This document shows positions 43,660 to 56,019 of a stretch of DNA of 64,000 bases, piece by piece. Origin of the DNA: Laetiporus sulphureus 93-53 (Eukaryota > Basidiomycota > Agaricomycetes > Polyporales > Laetiporaceae); contig NW_024468510.1 in NCBI RefSeq assembly GCF_001632365.1, forward strand, positions 1,244,074 through 1,308,073, read 5' to 3'. A program made the position numbers and the translations under genes. A model generated the notes under the pieces. It saw only the letters and a list, made by a program, of their open reading frames with translations. It was not told the DNA's origin and made no database searches. The number at the start of each line of letters is the position of its first letter. Position 1 is the first letter of the stretch.

Positions 43660-44733
43660 ATGCAAGTGTGGGTTGTTACATTCAACGATGAGGCTGTGGC
43701 TGATTGGGAAGGGGTGAGCTCCAGTTTGTAGCTTTACTCGAATTTTGCTCAACGCTCGTCGCGCAGATCTATCAAAAAGGGCTGGAGCTTGTAGATCCAG
43801 AGTCTCGGCAGCGCCTTCAAAGATTCTATCATCGAAAGGATAGTTTTAGTGCGTACCAAGCGAACGTCCAAACTCTGAGTTCATCGAGACACCTATTCCA
43901 GGAGGCCTTGTTGGTCGTCTTCTTCCCAGGATGCTTCTGAAAGAGCGAGGGGTGCCTCCGGATCGCATGTCGTTTGGCAAGACAGCAACGGGCAAACCAT
44001 ACATAGCGAGTCATTCCCCTAAAACACGTTTCACGGGTGCTAAGTAGTGGTCTATTTCGACCTCTTTTCAAAAGAAAGACAACAGATCACCTTGCCGAAC
44101 CCATCGGATACAGCATCACGCACGACAGTGGATTGATTGCGATGGCTTTCGCTAGCGGAAACGACCTCTATCATGACCCTCCAGCTTATCGCGTCGGTGT
44201 AGACGTGATGAAATTGAAGCCACCCAAGCACGAGACATTTCGTGCTTTCGTTGATGTTTTCAATGATCAAGTAAGTAATGATGCAATTGGTCCAGACTTG
44301 AATTAGATCAACTTTCTTCTAGCTCACATCACTAGAACGTGATATACTTCTCCCACCCACGGCATCTCCGCCCTTGTCTCAAGAGGAAGCGTTTAGGCGC
44401 TTCTACTTGATATGGACGCTCAAGGAAGCATATACCAAGGCGCTGGGGCTCGGCCTTGGGTTCGACTTCAAACGCATCGAGTATGACGTTCCTCGAGATA
44501 TCGTGCGGATTGATGGTGTTGTACCTCGAGGCTGGGAGTTCATCCGCTTCCAGCTGGAGAATACGCTTGATGATGGCTGCCAAGAGAAGTATGTGGGAGC
44601 GGCAGCGAGATATATCGGAGAAGCAGTGTTGCCTGTGGAAGAATGCGTGGTTCATTTTAGAAATGCAGGATCGTGGCTGAAGGTATCGGATGCAATCGAG
44701 TTCGTCGAGCGAGCATTGCGGGAATTGCAGTAG
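43660..44733 (+). CDS. Sfp-type 4'-phosphopantetheinyl transferase
   Basis: Exons 43660-43713, 43767-43848, 43902-44036, 44086-44270, 44323-44733; 288 aa. Motifs: GKTATGKPYI, PIGYSITHDSGLIAMAF, YRVGVDVMKL (metal Asp), FYLIWTLKEAYTKALGLGLGFDF (W..KEA..K). This class (Lys5/NpgA/Ppt1) activates carrier domains of aminoadipate reductase, polyketide synthases and nonribosomal peptide synthetases in the cytosol. The exon-3 end at GGGTGC is inferred from frame and the conserved DHLAEPIGYS continuation. A different, AcpS-type enzyme lies 12.5 kb upstream. Confidence 0.9.
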
Positions 44734-45005
44734 TCAATATTCTGCTGAATCTTCTGTACTTCTTATACTGGTTATCTTATACTAAACCAGCAAGATCCAA
44801 CTTCTGACCGCATTGTCGTATACATTGTTCCCGATGATGCCGCAGTGATAGGGCCCGCCGCCCAGGAAGATATCGTCCCACGTGATGCTGCCCTACGCCA
44901 GTACCGTTCAGTGCCTGAGCGGTACAGCTTTCCTGACTCTCTCTTCTTCGGTATCTGGCCGACTGTATTTCTACTCCTCCCTATCGTCCTTCACGGCTTG
45001 GGAAC

Positions 45006-46882
45006 ATGACGCGCACACGCTCTCTGCGCTCGCAAGCAGTTTCTCCGAAGCTTGACACGTCGTCGCGGCCGTCGTCTCCCACATTCTCCGAGACAACTAA
45101 TGCTTCCGTTCTTGATTTTGGGCCTGATGGCCCACATAAGATTATCACTCGCGCGCACCTCAAGATGAGCATGCAGGCCTACGAAGACGTGAGTTGTGCA
45201 TCTATGGTTCACGTTGGAAGCTCGCACTGACCTGTTACATCTGCGATCAAGTTGCTGAATAAATCCGCAGCTTATCGCGGCGCGCTCTTGGCTATGTCTC
45301 GAGCAACTGCCGGATTTGCAGATGCTATGGGTGTATGCGCTGGGTATGCCGCTTCTTGTATGATCGAATGCCTTCTCATTCATGTCATCTTCTCGTGCCA
45401 GTTTGAAGGGTCCGAACTACGAGTCTGGGACGCGGCTACAGGTTGCATCTGGTTTGCACCATCTAATGAGCAACCACTTTCATGTTCTTGTAAGAATTAA
45501 AGAGTTGTCGATTTCAGGATATGTCCCTTTGCTAACGCTGAGATAGGCAGAAACGCTCGACATGCAGTTCGAGAAGCCCCTGAGGCAACACTTTGAGGAC
45601 TACCGCAGGGTCGTTAATGTGAGACTCTCTTACGCGTCATATACGATCGTACTCAACCGAAGCTCGACTTTCTCACAGGAACGGTCCAATGCATATGAGA
45701 AGGCACTACGTGAGAAGAGCAATCTCATAAGACAGACCGAGATGGGTAATTACCATAGAAAGGGCCGAAGTGAGTCCATCCCCAACAGTTTGACAGTATT
45801 GCTATCGGTCTGATCGCAAATCAGGTTTGCAGACATTCCGAGAAGCGTTGGCTATCCTGCAGAGACAGGTAGACGAGCTAGATGATTTGAAAGAGCAACA
45901 CTATCAAGAGATCATCGAGCATGAAGAGCGAGTCTGGGACTTTGTGCAAGGAAAGGTCTGCTATGTCGTGCGTTCGACGCTGGATATATTCGATAGGTTC
46001 ACTAGCAAAGCGTGAGTCACAGCTAGCATGGTGTGCTTCGTGTCCCTCAGTTCCTAACATGCGGTATTCAGTTCGGATCCCGTCATTGAACCTATGCTGC
46101 AGACGGTTCCTGACCCGTTCGATGCATACGGGCCACCGCCTTCGGAAGATCAGATCTTCACCATCCTGCCTCCCCTTTCCGTCATCGCGAATGCACCCTC
46201 CTCAACACCCAGTCCTCTTACCTCCACTGCGACTGAACTTGACAGCAGTGACGGTATCCCGTCAGCCAAAAGTTCGTGGACACCTAGCACAGGCGGCTTT
46301 TTCCCTGATACAAGTGCCGCATGGGCGGATGTGCCGATGTCGTCGCCTCCTCGCATAAGGTCGGCAACCTCTCCTGTCGCTCCCGCTCGCTCCGCCTCTC
46401 CACAAACGGTGGATGCGACTATCGCTGCTCCTCCTCCATCATCTCTGAACCGACGACACTCGCTTCCTCCTGCTTCTGGCTCACCTCCGACTATAAACCA
46501 CCAGCCTCGGAGGTCAGAGTCCAAGCTACGCAGCGTTCTTTCTGTCATCGATGAAAGTCATTCGCGGCAGAATGGCGAAGCCAACAATGTGCCTGACACA
46601 GCCGACAGCCCAGAGCTGCAAGAGCGGCAATCTATATCCCCACCTGTCGATACTCCTCCTATCAACGGAAAGGAAACATCCCCGGCTCACTCTGGGCAGT
46701 GGGCCTTTTTCAGCTTCCCTAGTGCACGCCCTAGCAATGGCGATAGTGAGGCTGGTCAGCAAAATATCACCCTGTCCCAGGTGCAATCGCCGCCGATGTC
46801 ACCACGGGACAGTCTGACTCCTCGCGCAGAACGCAGTCGTAGTCCACAATCAGATGACACTGCGATTCCTATCACCACATGA
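45006..46882 (+). CDS. Ivy1-like BAR-domain protein
   Basis: Multi-exon; MTRTRSLRSQAVSPKL at 45006, stop 46880-46882. Helical segments: KIITRAHLKMSMQAYEDLLN, YRGALLAMSRATAGFADAMG, FHVLAETLDMQFEKPLRQHFEDYRRVVN, ERSNAYEKALREKSNLI, TFREALAILQRQVDELDDLKEQHYQEI. This is an inverse-BAR-like helical bundle as in yeast Ivy1, a vacuolar lipid- and Ypt7-binding protein. The C-terminal ~260 residues (46094-46882) are Ser/Pro-rich and disordered, with many SP sites. Assignment from helix pattern and overall outline only. Confidence 0.65.
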
Positions 46883-47111
46883 TCTCTTGCTTCTCTTGTT
46901 TTGTATACTCTCATATTTTGCATATACATGCACATACCGGTAACTTATGGACTCCGCAACGCTTGTGTGTTACGTACTCTCCATGTACTATAACGTTACC
47001 TTGGGCATCCGCTACCTCTTCGCCTGCCTCTCGAAAATGTCTTATATATATGGTCCATATATCAATAGCATTGGGATTGATTATGCATCCAGAGTATCCA
47101 CACGAAGCAGG

Positions 47112-49898
47112 CTACCGCGGGCGAATGCCATATTGTGCTAGCACAGATGCACTAGCGGGGGCGGGGCTCCTGAACAGCAGATCTGTACCGGCGCCAGTCT
47201 TCGGGAAAGCGATGACATCGCGGATGCTCTCCGTTTTGCATAGAATAGCCATGAGGCGGTCGAACCCTAGCATAAATGAGGCGATGCACTTCTTATAGAG
47301 GGCATGCAACGTACCGAAAGCGAATCCCCCATGAGGAGGAGCTCCACATCGCAGAGCATGCAGGAGGTGCTCAAATGAGTTGGTCTCATGATCGTCCAGC
47401 TAATCATTGAGAGAAGTCATTTCCACTTTCAAGTAGATGATTAAAAAAAGCTTACCTGCAGAATCTGTGCGAAAATGTATCCTTGCATAGCTGCATCGTG
47501 GACCCTGACCGACCCGCCGCCGATTTCTACGCCGTTCAGGACGAGATCGTAGTGCTGTCCTCGCACCTGATATAATTGCAACGACGTCAATCATTCACTA
47601 TCGTCGAGAGAGACATGAATAACAGTACCTCAGCCACATCGCCACCGTACATCTTTTCGATATCTTGCCACATTGGAGCCGTGAACGGATGGTGAGAGCT
47701 ACTCCACCTCCCATGGGCTAAGAACTCCTTGTCGGTGTCCGCATGAGTAAACAGCGGAAACTCGGTGACCCAGAGAAAGTGAGGATCGCACGGAAGCGTG
47801 AGATCCCCTCTACTTTGTGCGAGACTCGCTAGCTCAAGACGAACACGGCCAAGAGCAGTGGAACCTCCCTATTAATGGTCAGGCTATGCTGAGAATTACA
47901 TCCGATTTGAATTGACCTCTGGTCTGCGACGGCGTCTCGTGAGCCAAACTGTCCCTCCCATGTTTAAATCAAGTGCTTCAGTTAGATGTGGGAGCTCTTG
48001 ATTCTCAGTGCCCTCTTCCAACTTCGTCAAGACCTCTTGCAGTGTTTTTGACTGCTTGACCCATGTTGTATCAGCACCAGTTGGCACATCTACGGATTCC
48101 TTGGTGGACAGTCGAAGTCAGACAAGATGCGAAGGGTTGTCCTGGAGGCGCTCACCGTGCCAGTTATTCCTTTTGCATGAAGTTCTTCAACAGCTCCAAG
48201 AAATGGGACGTCAGTCGACCGCGATCTTCGCACCACAAGAGCTTCAATAATTTCTCCTGTGGAAGCCAGCAATTGACGCATGGAAAGAGGTAAATACGGA
48301 GTGATATCCTCAATCTGTTGAGCGATGATATGAGCACATGTTCTATGATGAGAAACAATGCCTCGCCTCTAATTTGAAGCGCAAATCAGGCTTGTCACTA
48401 CCGTAGCGACCCATCGCCGTGTCATATGTCGTGACGTTGAACTTGGCGGGTAGCTCGACTCCCTCGACTTCCAACCAGACTCTGCGGACAAGTCTCTCGA
48501 CAATATCCCGAACCTCATGTCCGCCGATTCTCCAACTGTCCGGTGAGCGGGAAAGGTCAGTCCCGTTATCCTCATCAACGCTGGTCGAGACTTTAGTATC
48601 AACTTGGTGGCCCTTCGCGTTCGTATGTTCTCCCCAGCTGACCCATGCCATCTCAAGATCAACTTGTGTGAATTCAGGCTGCCGGTCCTTTCTTCCGTCT
48701 TCATCACGGAAGCAGCGGGCGAGCTGGTAATACCGATCGATAGCCCCGGAAGCGATCAACAGCTGTTTGGGCTGCTGCGGGGATTGCGGAAGAGCGTAGA
48801 AGAGCGGCTGCGACGTGGGTTGATGCGATTCAGGTGAACCATCCTCGGCGGGGTTAGTCGTCACGCGGGTGGGTACCAGGAACTCCCTGGCGCCTTCCGG
48901 TGTAGATTTCAGCAAAACGGGGGTCTCAACCTCAGTGAAGTCTATGAGAGGTGGCGGCGATCAGATAAGCTAAATGCACGACAGACGCGATGGACACTCG
49001 ACTTGCCTTGTTCATGAAGGACCGTTCTTATTATATGAGCTACTTCGCTGCGCTTCTTCAAGTTGCTGGAAAGAGCGTCTCGGCGGAGGTCGAGGTAGCG
49101 ATAACGCAATCTGAGGTGTTCATTCGCCTGAGGAATGCTGAGTGAGGTTCGAGCGCGCAACAACACAGCAAAAGAGTCCTACAATTAGAGCGTGCGTACC
49201 AGATTTTGGGTGTCGTTTGGCATGAAAGGTAGGCTTCGATCAGCGGGGTTCAGTAACATGAACGATTCGACCAGAATCTCGATGTCACCACCAGGATACT
49301 GTGTTCGTACTGGTCAATCACAGAACACAACGTATTGAGATGTAACCGACAGGCCGCCGATGATCCTCCGTTCGCGCCTTAACTAATCCCTGCAGCAGCA
49401 CTGTCGACTCGGTGGGTATGTCACGCATTCTTGATAGAGCTTCTCCGCATGTATTTGCAGCTACAACGAGTTGTAATGTACCGTATGGATCCCTCAAGTT
49501 GAAGAACGACAGTTCCTTATTGACTTTTCTAAACGATGGGTAGGCATTCCCGATCAAGCAATTTCTCTACTGACACGGACCTTTCTGGGAGAAGCCAGCC
49601 GGTCAACACGACCCGGCGGTCAACTTCATTAGACGATAGTGATTTACAGGTGTGAGTGCGCTTCGGAAACGGCCCTGTAAACCGGGATGAAGTATGAGAG
49701 ATGAACACATATTAATAGCGACGCACTGCAGTGGGCCACATGTGCTGATACTAGCGCAATAGCATCTACGGCCGACGATGATACTTGTAAATTGCAAGAA
49801 CTTGTTACGTTCCTACGCGATTGACAAGCGATCCAACGAGCACGAGCGAGGTGTCTTATCGAACAGCGACTGAGAATGTCTCGCAGCACAACTCGCAT
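47112..49898 (-). CDS. MSD1: Mitochondrial aspartyl-tRNA synthetase
   Basis: Multi-exon minus-strand gene. N-term [21 protein letters not shown] is Arg-rich, fitting a mitochondrial presequence. OB-fold: [36 protein letters not shown]. Class II core: [38 protein letters not shown] (motif 2 entry), [37 protein letters not shown], and motif 3 [12 protein letters not shown] near 47230. HHPFTAP and the long insert mark the bacterial/mitochondrial AspRS type. An upstream in-frame Met at 49979 is possible. It charges mt-tRNA-Asp. Confidence 0.92.
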
Positions 49899-50434
49899 GG
49901 TCAGACTCCAGCTGTGCTGCACCGAGGACTGAGAACCTAGAAAAGCCGGACAGTACTGGTGGGCGCTTGAGTTGCGCATTTAATTGGCATTTAATGAAAA
50001 AGAGCTGTCGCGCCCCACGTGATCAATACGCGTTAACCTTCAACGCGTCGCATGTCGCTCCGAGTACTAGTGTATTGAACAGAGACAACACATGAGATTG
50101 CTATGAGCATGCACGACGCTCAAGACCGAGCATCCCGTCATCCCTGTCAGCTGCCATATATCCTGTCCATGCAAGAAATTGGGCAGTTGCCACTATATAG
50201 GAGCAGACTACTTAGCTTCATCCATTCGTTGATACGATGACGCAACCCGAGTTTGAACCCACATAACGCAGACGTCGAGTCTGGCATTCGTCCGCATGAC
50301 TATAGGTATCAAGCAAGCTAGTAGCTCGCACAAAAGGGTCGGAAGCGCAAATGGCAAGGAGACCAACTAGTACACTAAATACGATGTGACAGCATACAAA
50401 CAGAGCAAGCAAGATGGACAATCGTCCTTTTGAA
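49899..50434. other. Intergenic, no firm feature
   Basis: Contains a tRNA-resembling stretch (50231-50310, rejected as a working tRNA). No protein gene. Confidence 0.5.
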
Positions 50435-51332
50435 TCAATGGCCTCGACCTCTGCCTCTGTAGACTCGGATAAGCAGTGAACTGAGACAAAATACTTTGAA
50501 TTCCTTACCTGCCACGAGCACGGTACGGACTGTAGCCGGAAGAGCCTCTATAACCGCCCCTGAAGCCACCACGATAGCCTCCTCTCCCACGTCCACGTCC
50601 ACGCATCCAACCTGGTAGGTTAGTTCGCTTTGCTGTGACCTGAACAAAGTGTCAATTAATATGTGCCTGCTGCACCATGAGCAAGTAGCACCGACCTTGA
50701 GTAGACGGCCCTTGAAAAGAGAGTTGTCCAAGGCGAGAGCGGCGTCGATATGGTCGGCTTCTGCAAACTCTACGTACGCATATCTGCAGCAGGCGTAACG
50801 TCAGAACGAAACAAACGTGCATTGACTGTACACGAACCCCTTAGGATGACCAGTGAATTTGTCACATAGGATGGTAACTCGATTGATCACACCGCATGCT
50901 TGGAAGTGCGCCTGTATCTCTTCCGGTGTCGCGGAATAATCAACCTTAACAATAGGAATGTCAGATGGGTGACAATGCTGAGGACCATCAAAGTGCGCCA
51001 CTAACATTGCCGATGTAAATGCTTCTACTGTCCGCCGCGACCTGGTCTTCGTCCATCTCCATCGGTGTGGATGTTTCCGCCTCAGTGGAGGCACGCTCTG
51101 CCTTTTCTGCAGCAGCCTGCATTTCCCGTAGCATATTGGCTTCCCTTTCCATCTCTTCCACTCGCTGCTTCATGATCATGATCTCCTACGTTGTGGAAGG
51201 GCGCTGACATTGTGAGCATTCTTCATCAGGGTACAACAATTTATGACAAACCTTAGTCTCCTCCTCTTCTCCATCATCAACAATGGGTTCCGAAGCGGGA
51301 TTCGATGGTTCTGTGACTGAAACGTCGGACAT
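50435..51332 (-). CDS. Nuclear poly(A)-binding protein 2 (PABPN1/Pab2)
   Basis: Start [16 protein letters not shown] at 51332. Acidic N-term, coiled-coil [22 protein letters not shown], then one [52 protein letters not shown], then an Arg/Gly-rich tail [20 protein letters not shown] ending GRGRGH at 50435. Order coiled coil-RRM-RG tail is diagnostic of PABPN1/Pab2, which controls poly(A) length and nuclear RNA decay. The tail is split by a final intron (donor AG|GTAAGG). Confidence 0.93.
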
Positions 51333-51484
51333 GGTGAGACCTTGCTTCAGAGCCAGTAACAATTTAAGTGAAGGAAAGAGATTGAAGTAGCCGTGTGACC
51401 AATATTTACGTGTGATGTTAGATCCGTGACAAGTTCTTCCACGTGACACCGTGCACCTCTCTTTTTCGCAGCCACCGACGCGCG

Positions 51485-52690
51485 ATGACTGGAGCGCTGC
51501 TTGAGCAGTTTGTGCAAAGAACCCTTGCTTTCTATACGGAACTATCCTCTGCTTTCGCAAATTAGAGAAAGCTTCTTCCCTTACATCGTTTGGGAAGATG
51601 AATGGAGATGGAAGCCTTCTTTGTGGTTGGCGGTGGCATGGTTTCTAGAGAAGCTCAAAAATAGTGAACATTCCCGAAATAGCTTGATGAACTTTCAAGT
51701 GATTGTGCGAATGCAACACCTAGTCTCGACAAGGTAGAGCATCTGTGTCACAGGAAAGAGGTGTTACCTTTTTTCATCAAGGCACTAGAGGATCCAATTA
51801 ATCTCAATGTCGCGATTCAGATAGCATTCATCATGCCCACGGTAGATATGGCCCAGCGAGTCCTAGAGATTGCATGGATGAAAAGGGTCAAAACCTGCCA
51901 TATACGTCAGTATTTTCTCCTAGCAAGTTAGCCACAGTTTATAGGCCGCGCGCATATACTGCGCGAGACCGGCCCACACGCCTTTGACGATGACGGCCAC
52001 GATGACGGCCATTTCTTGGGTATCATTGAAACCCGACCGAGTCATATATACGTGTCCTTTCAGGCCGTTGTCCGTCTTGCCTTTGAGAATGGAGATGTCA
52101 CCAAATCCGCGTAAGTCCCTTCCCAGTAACGAACTGGCTCATGGAGCTCACAATCATGGACAATACCATAATCGAGATGCTGCGTCTCTGCCCTGGCAGC
52201 AATATGGGCTAGCGCGGTTGACGGGGTTAGTGTTCATGAAAGCTGAACGGTATGCTGATGCGCTCTCCTTTGCTCGAGCGGGCGAACCTCCTCTACTCGA
52301 AGTGTCCACGTTCTCGTTGCCCTTGCGGGCTTCGCAAACAAAACAAGTAGATTGAAGAGCTCAAGTGTTACAGTGCGAAATTGGCATACACGAGCGCGCT
52401 AGCATCGTTCCGAATGCGGGGCGATCGCGAGCCCGCGAGGCAACACTTTGTGTGTCTGAGAGAGAGTTCACCCAAACGTGTTCCGAAATAGTTTGGCCAA
52501 AGCTGCACAGCGAAGTGAGTGTGATCGCGACGCTTGCTATCCTGCAAATTTATATGCTGTCCTCGCAGAGAAAATGAACATGATGCCTCGCACTCTCAAC
52601 GGCCCGGGGCAGTGCGCACAGTTATTTGTGGCTCACCTAGGATTTAGGGACGGGACCAGACATCTAGCCACTGGCGGATAGTAATGCCGA
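51485..52690 (+). pseudogene. Degraded TPR-like protein gene
   Basis: Coding remnants in changing frames: FFPYIVWEDEWRWKPSLW (about 51575), KVEHLCHRKEVLPFFIKALEDPINLNVAIQIA (about 51733-51828), GRAHILRETGPHAFDDDGHD (about 51945), SFQAVVRLAFENGDVTKSA, MEMLRLCPGSNMG-stop, RLTGLVFMKAERYADALSFA, EELKCYSAKLAYTSALASF (about 52355-52410), RGDREPARQHF, LNGPGQC (about 52600). The pattern of paired helices suggests tetratricopeptide-like repeats, and it resembles a family I recall from Agaricomycetes. Stops (for example TAG 52209-52211) and frame changes mean it is not functional unless misassembled. Confidence 0.55.
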
Positions 52691-53391
52691 GGCCAAGAGC
52701 TTCATTCTTAACACATGGGAAGAGTGCGCTCTGCGCGAAGCCGAGCACGTTCCTCTCATCGCGGTTTTCGTAGCACGTCGTGCTCTTTGTTCAATGAAAA
52801 TTCCCAAATTCTGTCCCTGAATTACCGTTTAGAGGAAGAGATAATGCGAGCTATGACACAATGAAAGGCTCTACCAAGCATTCCCGGGGACGATCACCTT
52901 GACGCTGCAGCCGGCTTCACCTCAGAAGGCATTAGTGCAACGAGCTTCTTTCAATCAGAGGGAGTAAGTGATAGGATGATAATATCACAATTACTTGCGT
53001 TCGCCGCCTGACCAGATGTTGATTTCTTTCATTGCATGTATCTGACTGCCTGCTATGGATATATGGATCATAATATTACAAGTGTCATCATTATATCTAC
53101 GTATGAATATCATTGCATTTCCGCAAACCGAAGCCAAGTCATGCGCAATACGGGGTTCATAAGGTAACGGTGCAAGCAAACAAAGCCGGGAGAGCAAGGA
53201 TATAGTGCGTGGACAGCAATAGTAAGAGCTGATGGTGATGGCTATCGAGAGGTAAGAATAATTTGAAGGGGAAACGGGAAAATAAGAAGAAACACATGCG
53301 AAAGCGGACTCATACAAAGGTAGCGAATGCGCCTTGCATTAGTTAGCAGATTGATAGATAGACGAATGAAAGCCGTATCTACCTGTGGCGC
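52691..53391. other. Intergenic, nothing recognised
   Basis: Short ORFs only. Includes the 3' flank of the minus-strand F-box-like gene. Confidence 0.5.
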
Positions 53392-54564
53392 CTAATAAAC
53401 CCAGTGCGGAGTAGCCCAACCAAAGTTCAATTCGTTGTTTGAATGCTCTGGGTCAACATCTCCTTCCACGGGAATCGCGAGCATTCGAGGTGTCACTGGA
53501 GGGGATATCCACTCCTTCGCAGCAGCATCGCCTTTATACCAGGATGAAGCGGTGCCGGGTGTCTTAAGACGTGCCACCCAATGCATCCCTGACAGCTCGA
53601 ACACAGTCAGTGCAGGCAACGAGGCCAACGTAGCGGCAATATGCGTCTGCAATGTCTGAGTGGCAATTGAACGCGATGGTGAGAGAGTTGCATTGCACAA
53701 GCATTGGTTCAGACATACCATATCAGGCGCTTCCCAGAACACACCGGTCGTCATGAGCCTCAGGTAGACTAACTTGGGAAACGCCAGCGCGACCGCCGCG
53801 AGTACTTCTGCAGGCGGCGCACTGGTGATTGCGCTGAATACTTGAACCTCCGAGTTGTGCCCGTTTTCCGAATCTCTCGGACCCAGATATGAATAGAATT
53901 TTGGTTCAGGTTCTCCCGCACTCGGAGCGCTCGCGGGCGCAGGTATATTTTCGAGTTGCAGGTCACCCGACAGGTGGATCGTGGTGAGCGGGCGAGGAGC
54001 TAGAAATGGAAGTAACGACGCTGGTCCGCTATACGATTCCAGCAGTGGCACGTGGGTGAGAGGCAGAGCTTGACCGCTTGGAAGTGCACACTCCGAGAGG
54101 TGCAACGTCCGTAGTAGAGGCGTATGTGCGAGGAAGCCGAGAAGATGCGTTTCAAGTGGAAAGGAGCACGTCAAGTGTTCTAGGCGAGGCCACTCGAAAT
54201 CGAGTCCCGATACGACCCAGCTGGCATTTGAATCCACCAAGAGTTCCAGCGATTCGAGCTGCGGCATCTCCCGAAGCGCTGCGTGTAGTTGCTCATAATA
54301 CGCTCGAGGAGTGTGGTTGGATTCATCGATGGTGATCGAAAATCTGCGCAATAAACGTGCCAGTTCGGGTCGATTGGCCAGCGTACAGACGATGGGTAGG
54401 TTGCGGGTATATGCCGATACAGACACCGAATGGTAAAGAACTCGAGTCGCGCTTTGATTGACAGAAGAACAGGTTAGTGCAAGGCTTGAGAGCGTGGATG
54501 GGTATGAGGAGAGTGGCTCGCAAATAGAATCCAGCAACTCGGCCGGGAGCGACGTGAGAGACAT
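53392..54564 (-). CDS. F-box/leucine-rich-type protein
   Basis: Start MSLTSLPAELLDSICEPL at 54564: an F-box-like L-P-x-E-(L/I) helix followed by LSSLALTCSSVNQSATRVLYHSV. Downstream leucine-rich segments (LESLELLVDS, RLEHLTCSFP, LLRTLHLSECAL, LLESYSG, LTTIHLSGDL, KLVYLRLMTTG, ALTVFELSGMHWV) look like irregular LRRs for substrate binding in an SCF ubiquitin ligase (inferred). A 63-nt stretch GTATGT..CTCAG (about 53657-53719) is probably an intron even though it leaves the frame open. TATA-like TATATAA at 54600-54606 lies about 36-42 bases upstream of the start. Confidence 0.75.
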   Translation of the reverse strand: MSLTSLPAELLDSICEPLSSYPSTLSSLALTCSSVNQSATRVLYHSVSVSAYTRNLPIVCTLANRPELARLLRRFSITIDESNHTPRAYYEQLHAALREMPQLESLELLVDSNASWVVSGLDFEWPRLEHLTCSFPLETHLLGFLAHTPLLRTLHLSECALPSGQALPLTHVPLLESYSGPASLLPFLAPRPLTTIHLSGDLQLENIPAPASAPSAGEPEPKFYSYLGPRDSENGHNSEVQVFSAITSAPPAEVLAAVALAFPKLVYLRLMTTGVFWEAPDMVCLNQCLCNATLSPSRSIATQTLQTHIAATLASLPALTVFELSGMHWVARLKTPGTASSWYKGDAAAKEWISPPVTPRMLAIPVEGDVDPEHSNNELNFGWATPHWVY

Positions 54565-54606
54565 GTTGTGCGACCAGGGAATAGGAAGCTGGGTGACAGG
54601 GTATAT

Positions 54607-56019
54607 AAGTGGGATATCAATGGCCAACAAGCGAAAGAGGAAGACCGATGATCATTAAAGAGGGTGGGACGGGCCAAATCCTGGGGAGGAACGGGTCAAA
54701 CAAGATTGGCCAATAGATTCCAGCCTTGCCTGATGAGATAAACCTGCCACGGAGGTAGTCTTACAGCTGCACCTCAGAAGAAGACAACGACATGAGGAAG
54801 GCCGGGCACGACGAGGGCGGGCTCGAGGCAGAGAGACGTCCTGGGCCTCTTTATATGGACGAGAGACTCGGAGAACGCCCTCGCACAGCGCGCTGATTGA
54901 CCACGTGATCGCAGGCGTTTCTATGCACAATTGCACGGTCAAGTTTCAATAAAAACGCCAGCATCCTGTACGTACGTACTGTATGGCATGTCTTTCTTGC
55001 CGCAACCCGTTGAATCATCTTATTCAGGCTCATACGGAACGTATGCCGTAACACACCGCCGCTTTGCATGGCGTCCACACTTTGTCTTCATCTGCTGTGC
55101 GCTGCTCGTGAGAGGTTGGGCATATCCATCGATTTCGACCAGTGATATCTGCTATACTGCTCTCAAGTCTGATCCACGTGGCGATGAGTGCTCGTCATCA
55201 CACGCGGGCTCTGAGGCTGTGTCTTCTCCATCAGTCTGCAGGTTCATCTATCATCAAGTTCCAGAGTAATAAACGCTTGTACATCTGAATTGACTGCAGC
55301 GGACAGACTGTCCGGTTCCGCATGCCTTGGTCGACAAGCGTTGAGAAATCTCTAACATGCTTATGGTCACTCGTCGCGACTGCTCGCTCCGTAAGGTGGA
55401 TCCACTCGTCCAGATGTTGTAGCTTTGAATGTATTGGCGTCAGTTGTCGGTCACAATGAAACAAACCTTGTCCGCCTACGACACTCTGCTCTAGTACTTA
55501 TGAGGCGGTATGAGAGACTGGGAGATGCATGAATGCTCACGCAGAGCTTTCTGGAGCATCAACATGAGGAGAGCTAATTGGACACCGTGGCACAAGTGAC
55601 TCAGTTGCGTAGGGTTGCTACACAGGAGCCCATGATAGAGATATTATCAGCATGAGAATTTGCCAATTGACTCCCTGATGTAGTTAATCGTTCAGACTCC
55701 AAGGGTTTCAGGACCATTCAACATCACATCTATGTGCGCGGAGAGAAAGATTAAAGGCGCAAGGGTGTCGGAAATGTGTTAGACTTCGCGTGTTTCGTGG
55801 CCACGACCGCGCATTTTGTTGGGATGCAACAGCGCCGTTCATAAGTCATGATCAGGATCAGAGTAGGAGCCATTCCATGGCATACAGAGAGAAAAGGCTC
55901 ACCGGCACTGCGGCCATTGACCGAGCGTGTCACGTGAGGGACTGCGCGAAGCGGACATAGATCGTTCGTCGACTCGACGACAAAGCTTGAAGTGTCCAGC
56001 TTCGCCTTCGTCGTTCAGC
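54607..56019. other. Intergenic, about 1.4 kb, no gene
   Basis: Divergent upstream regions of the F-box-like (-) and bL19m (+) genes. ORFs are short and overlapping without family resemblance. Confidence 0.5.

Noticed and set aside
50231..50310. tRNA-like stretch on the minus strand with GATAC/GTATC ends, B-box-like GGTTCAAACTC and a CAGA..TCTG stem
   Set aside because: T stem and full acceptor stem do not form, the residue 3' of the anticodon would be a pyrimidine, and no T-run terminator follows. Not a credible tRNA; at most a degenerate relic.
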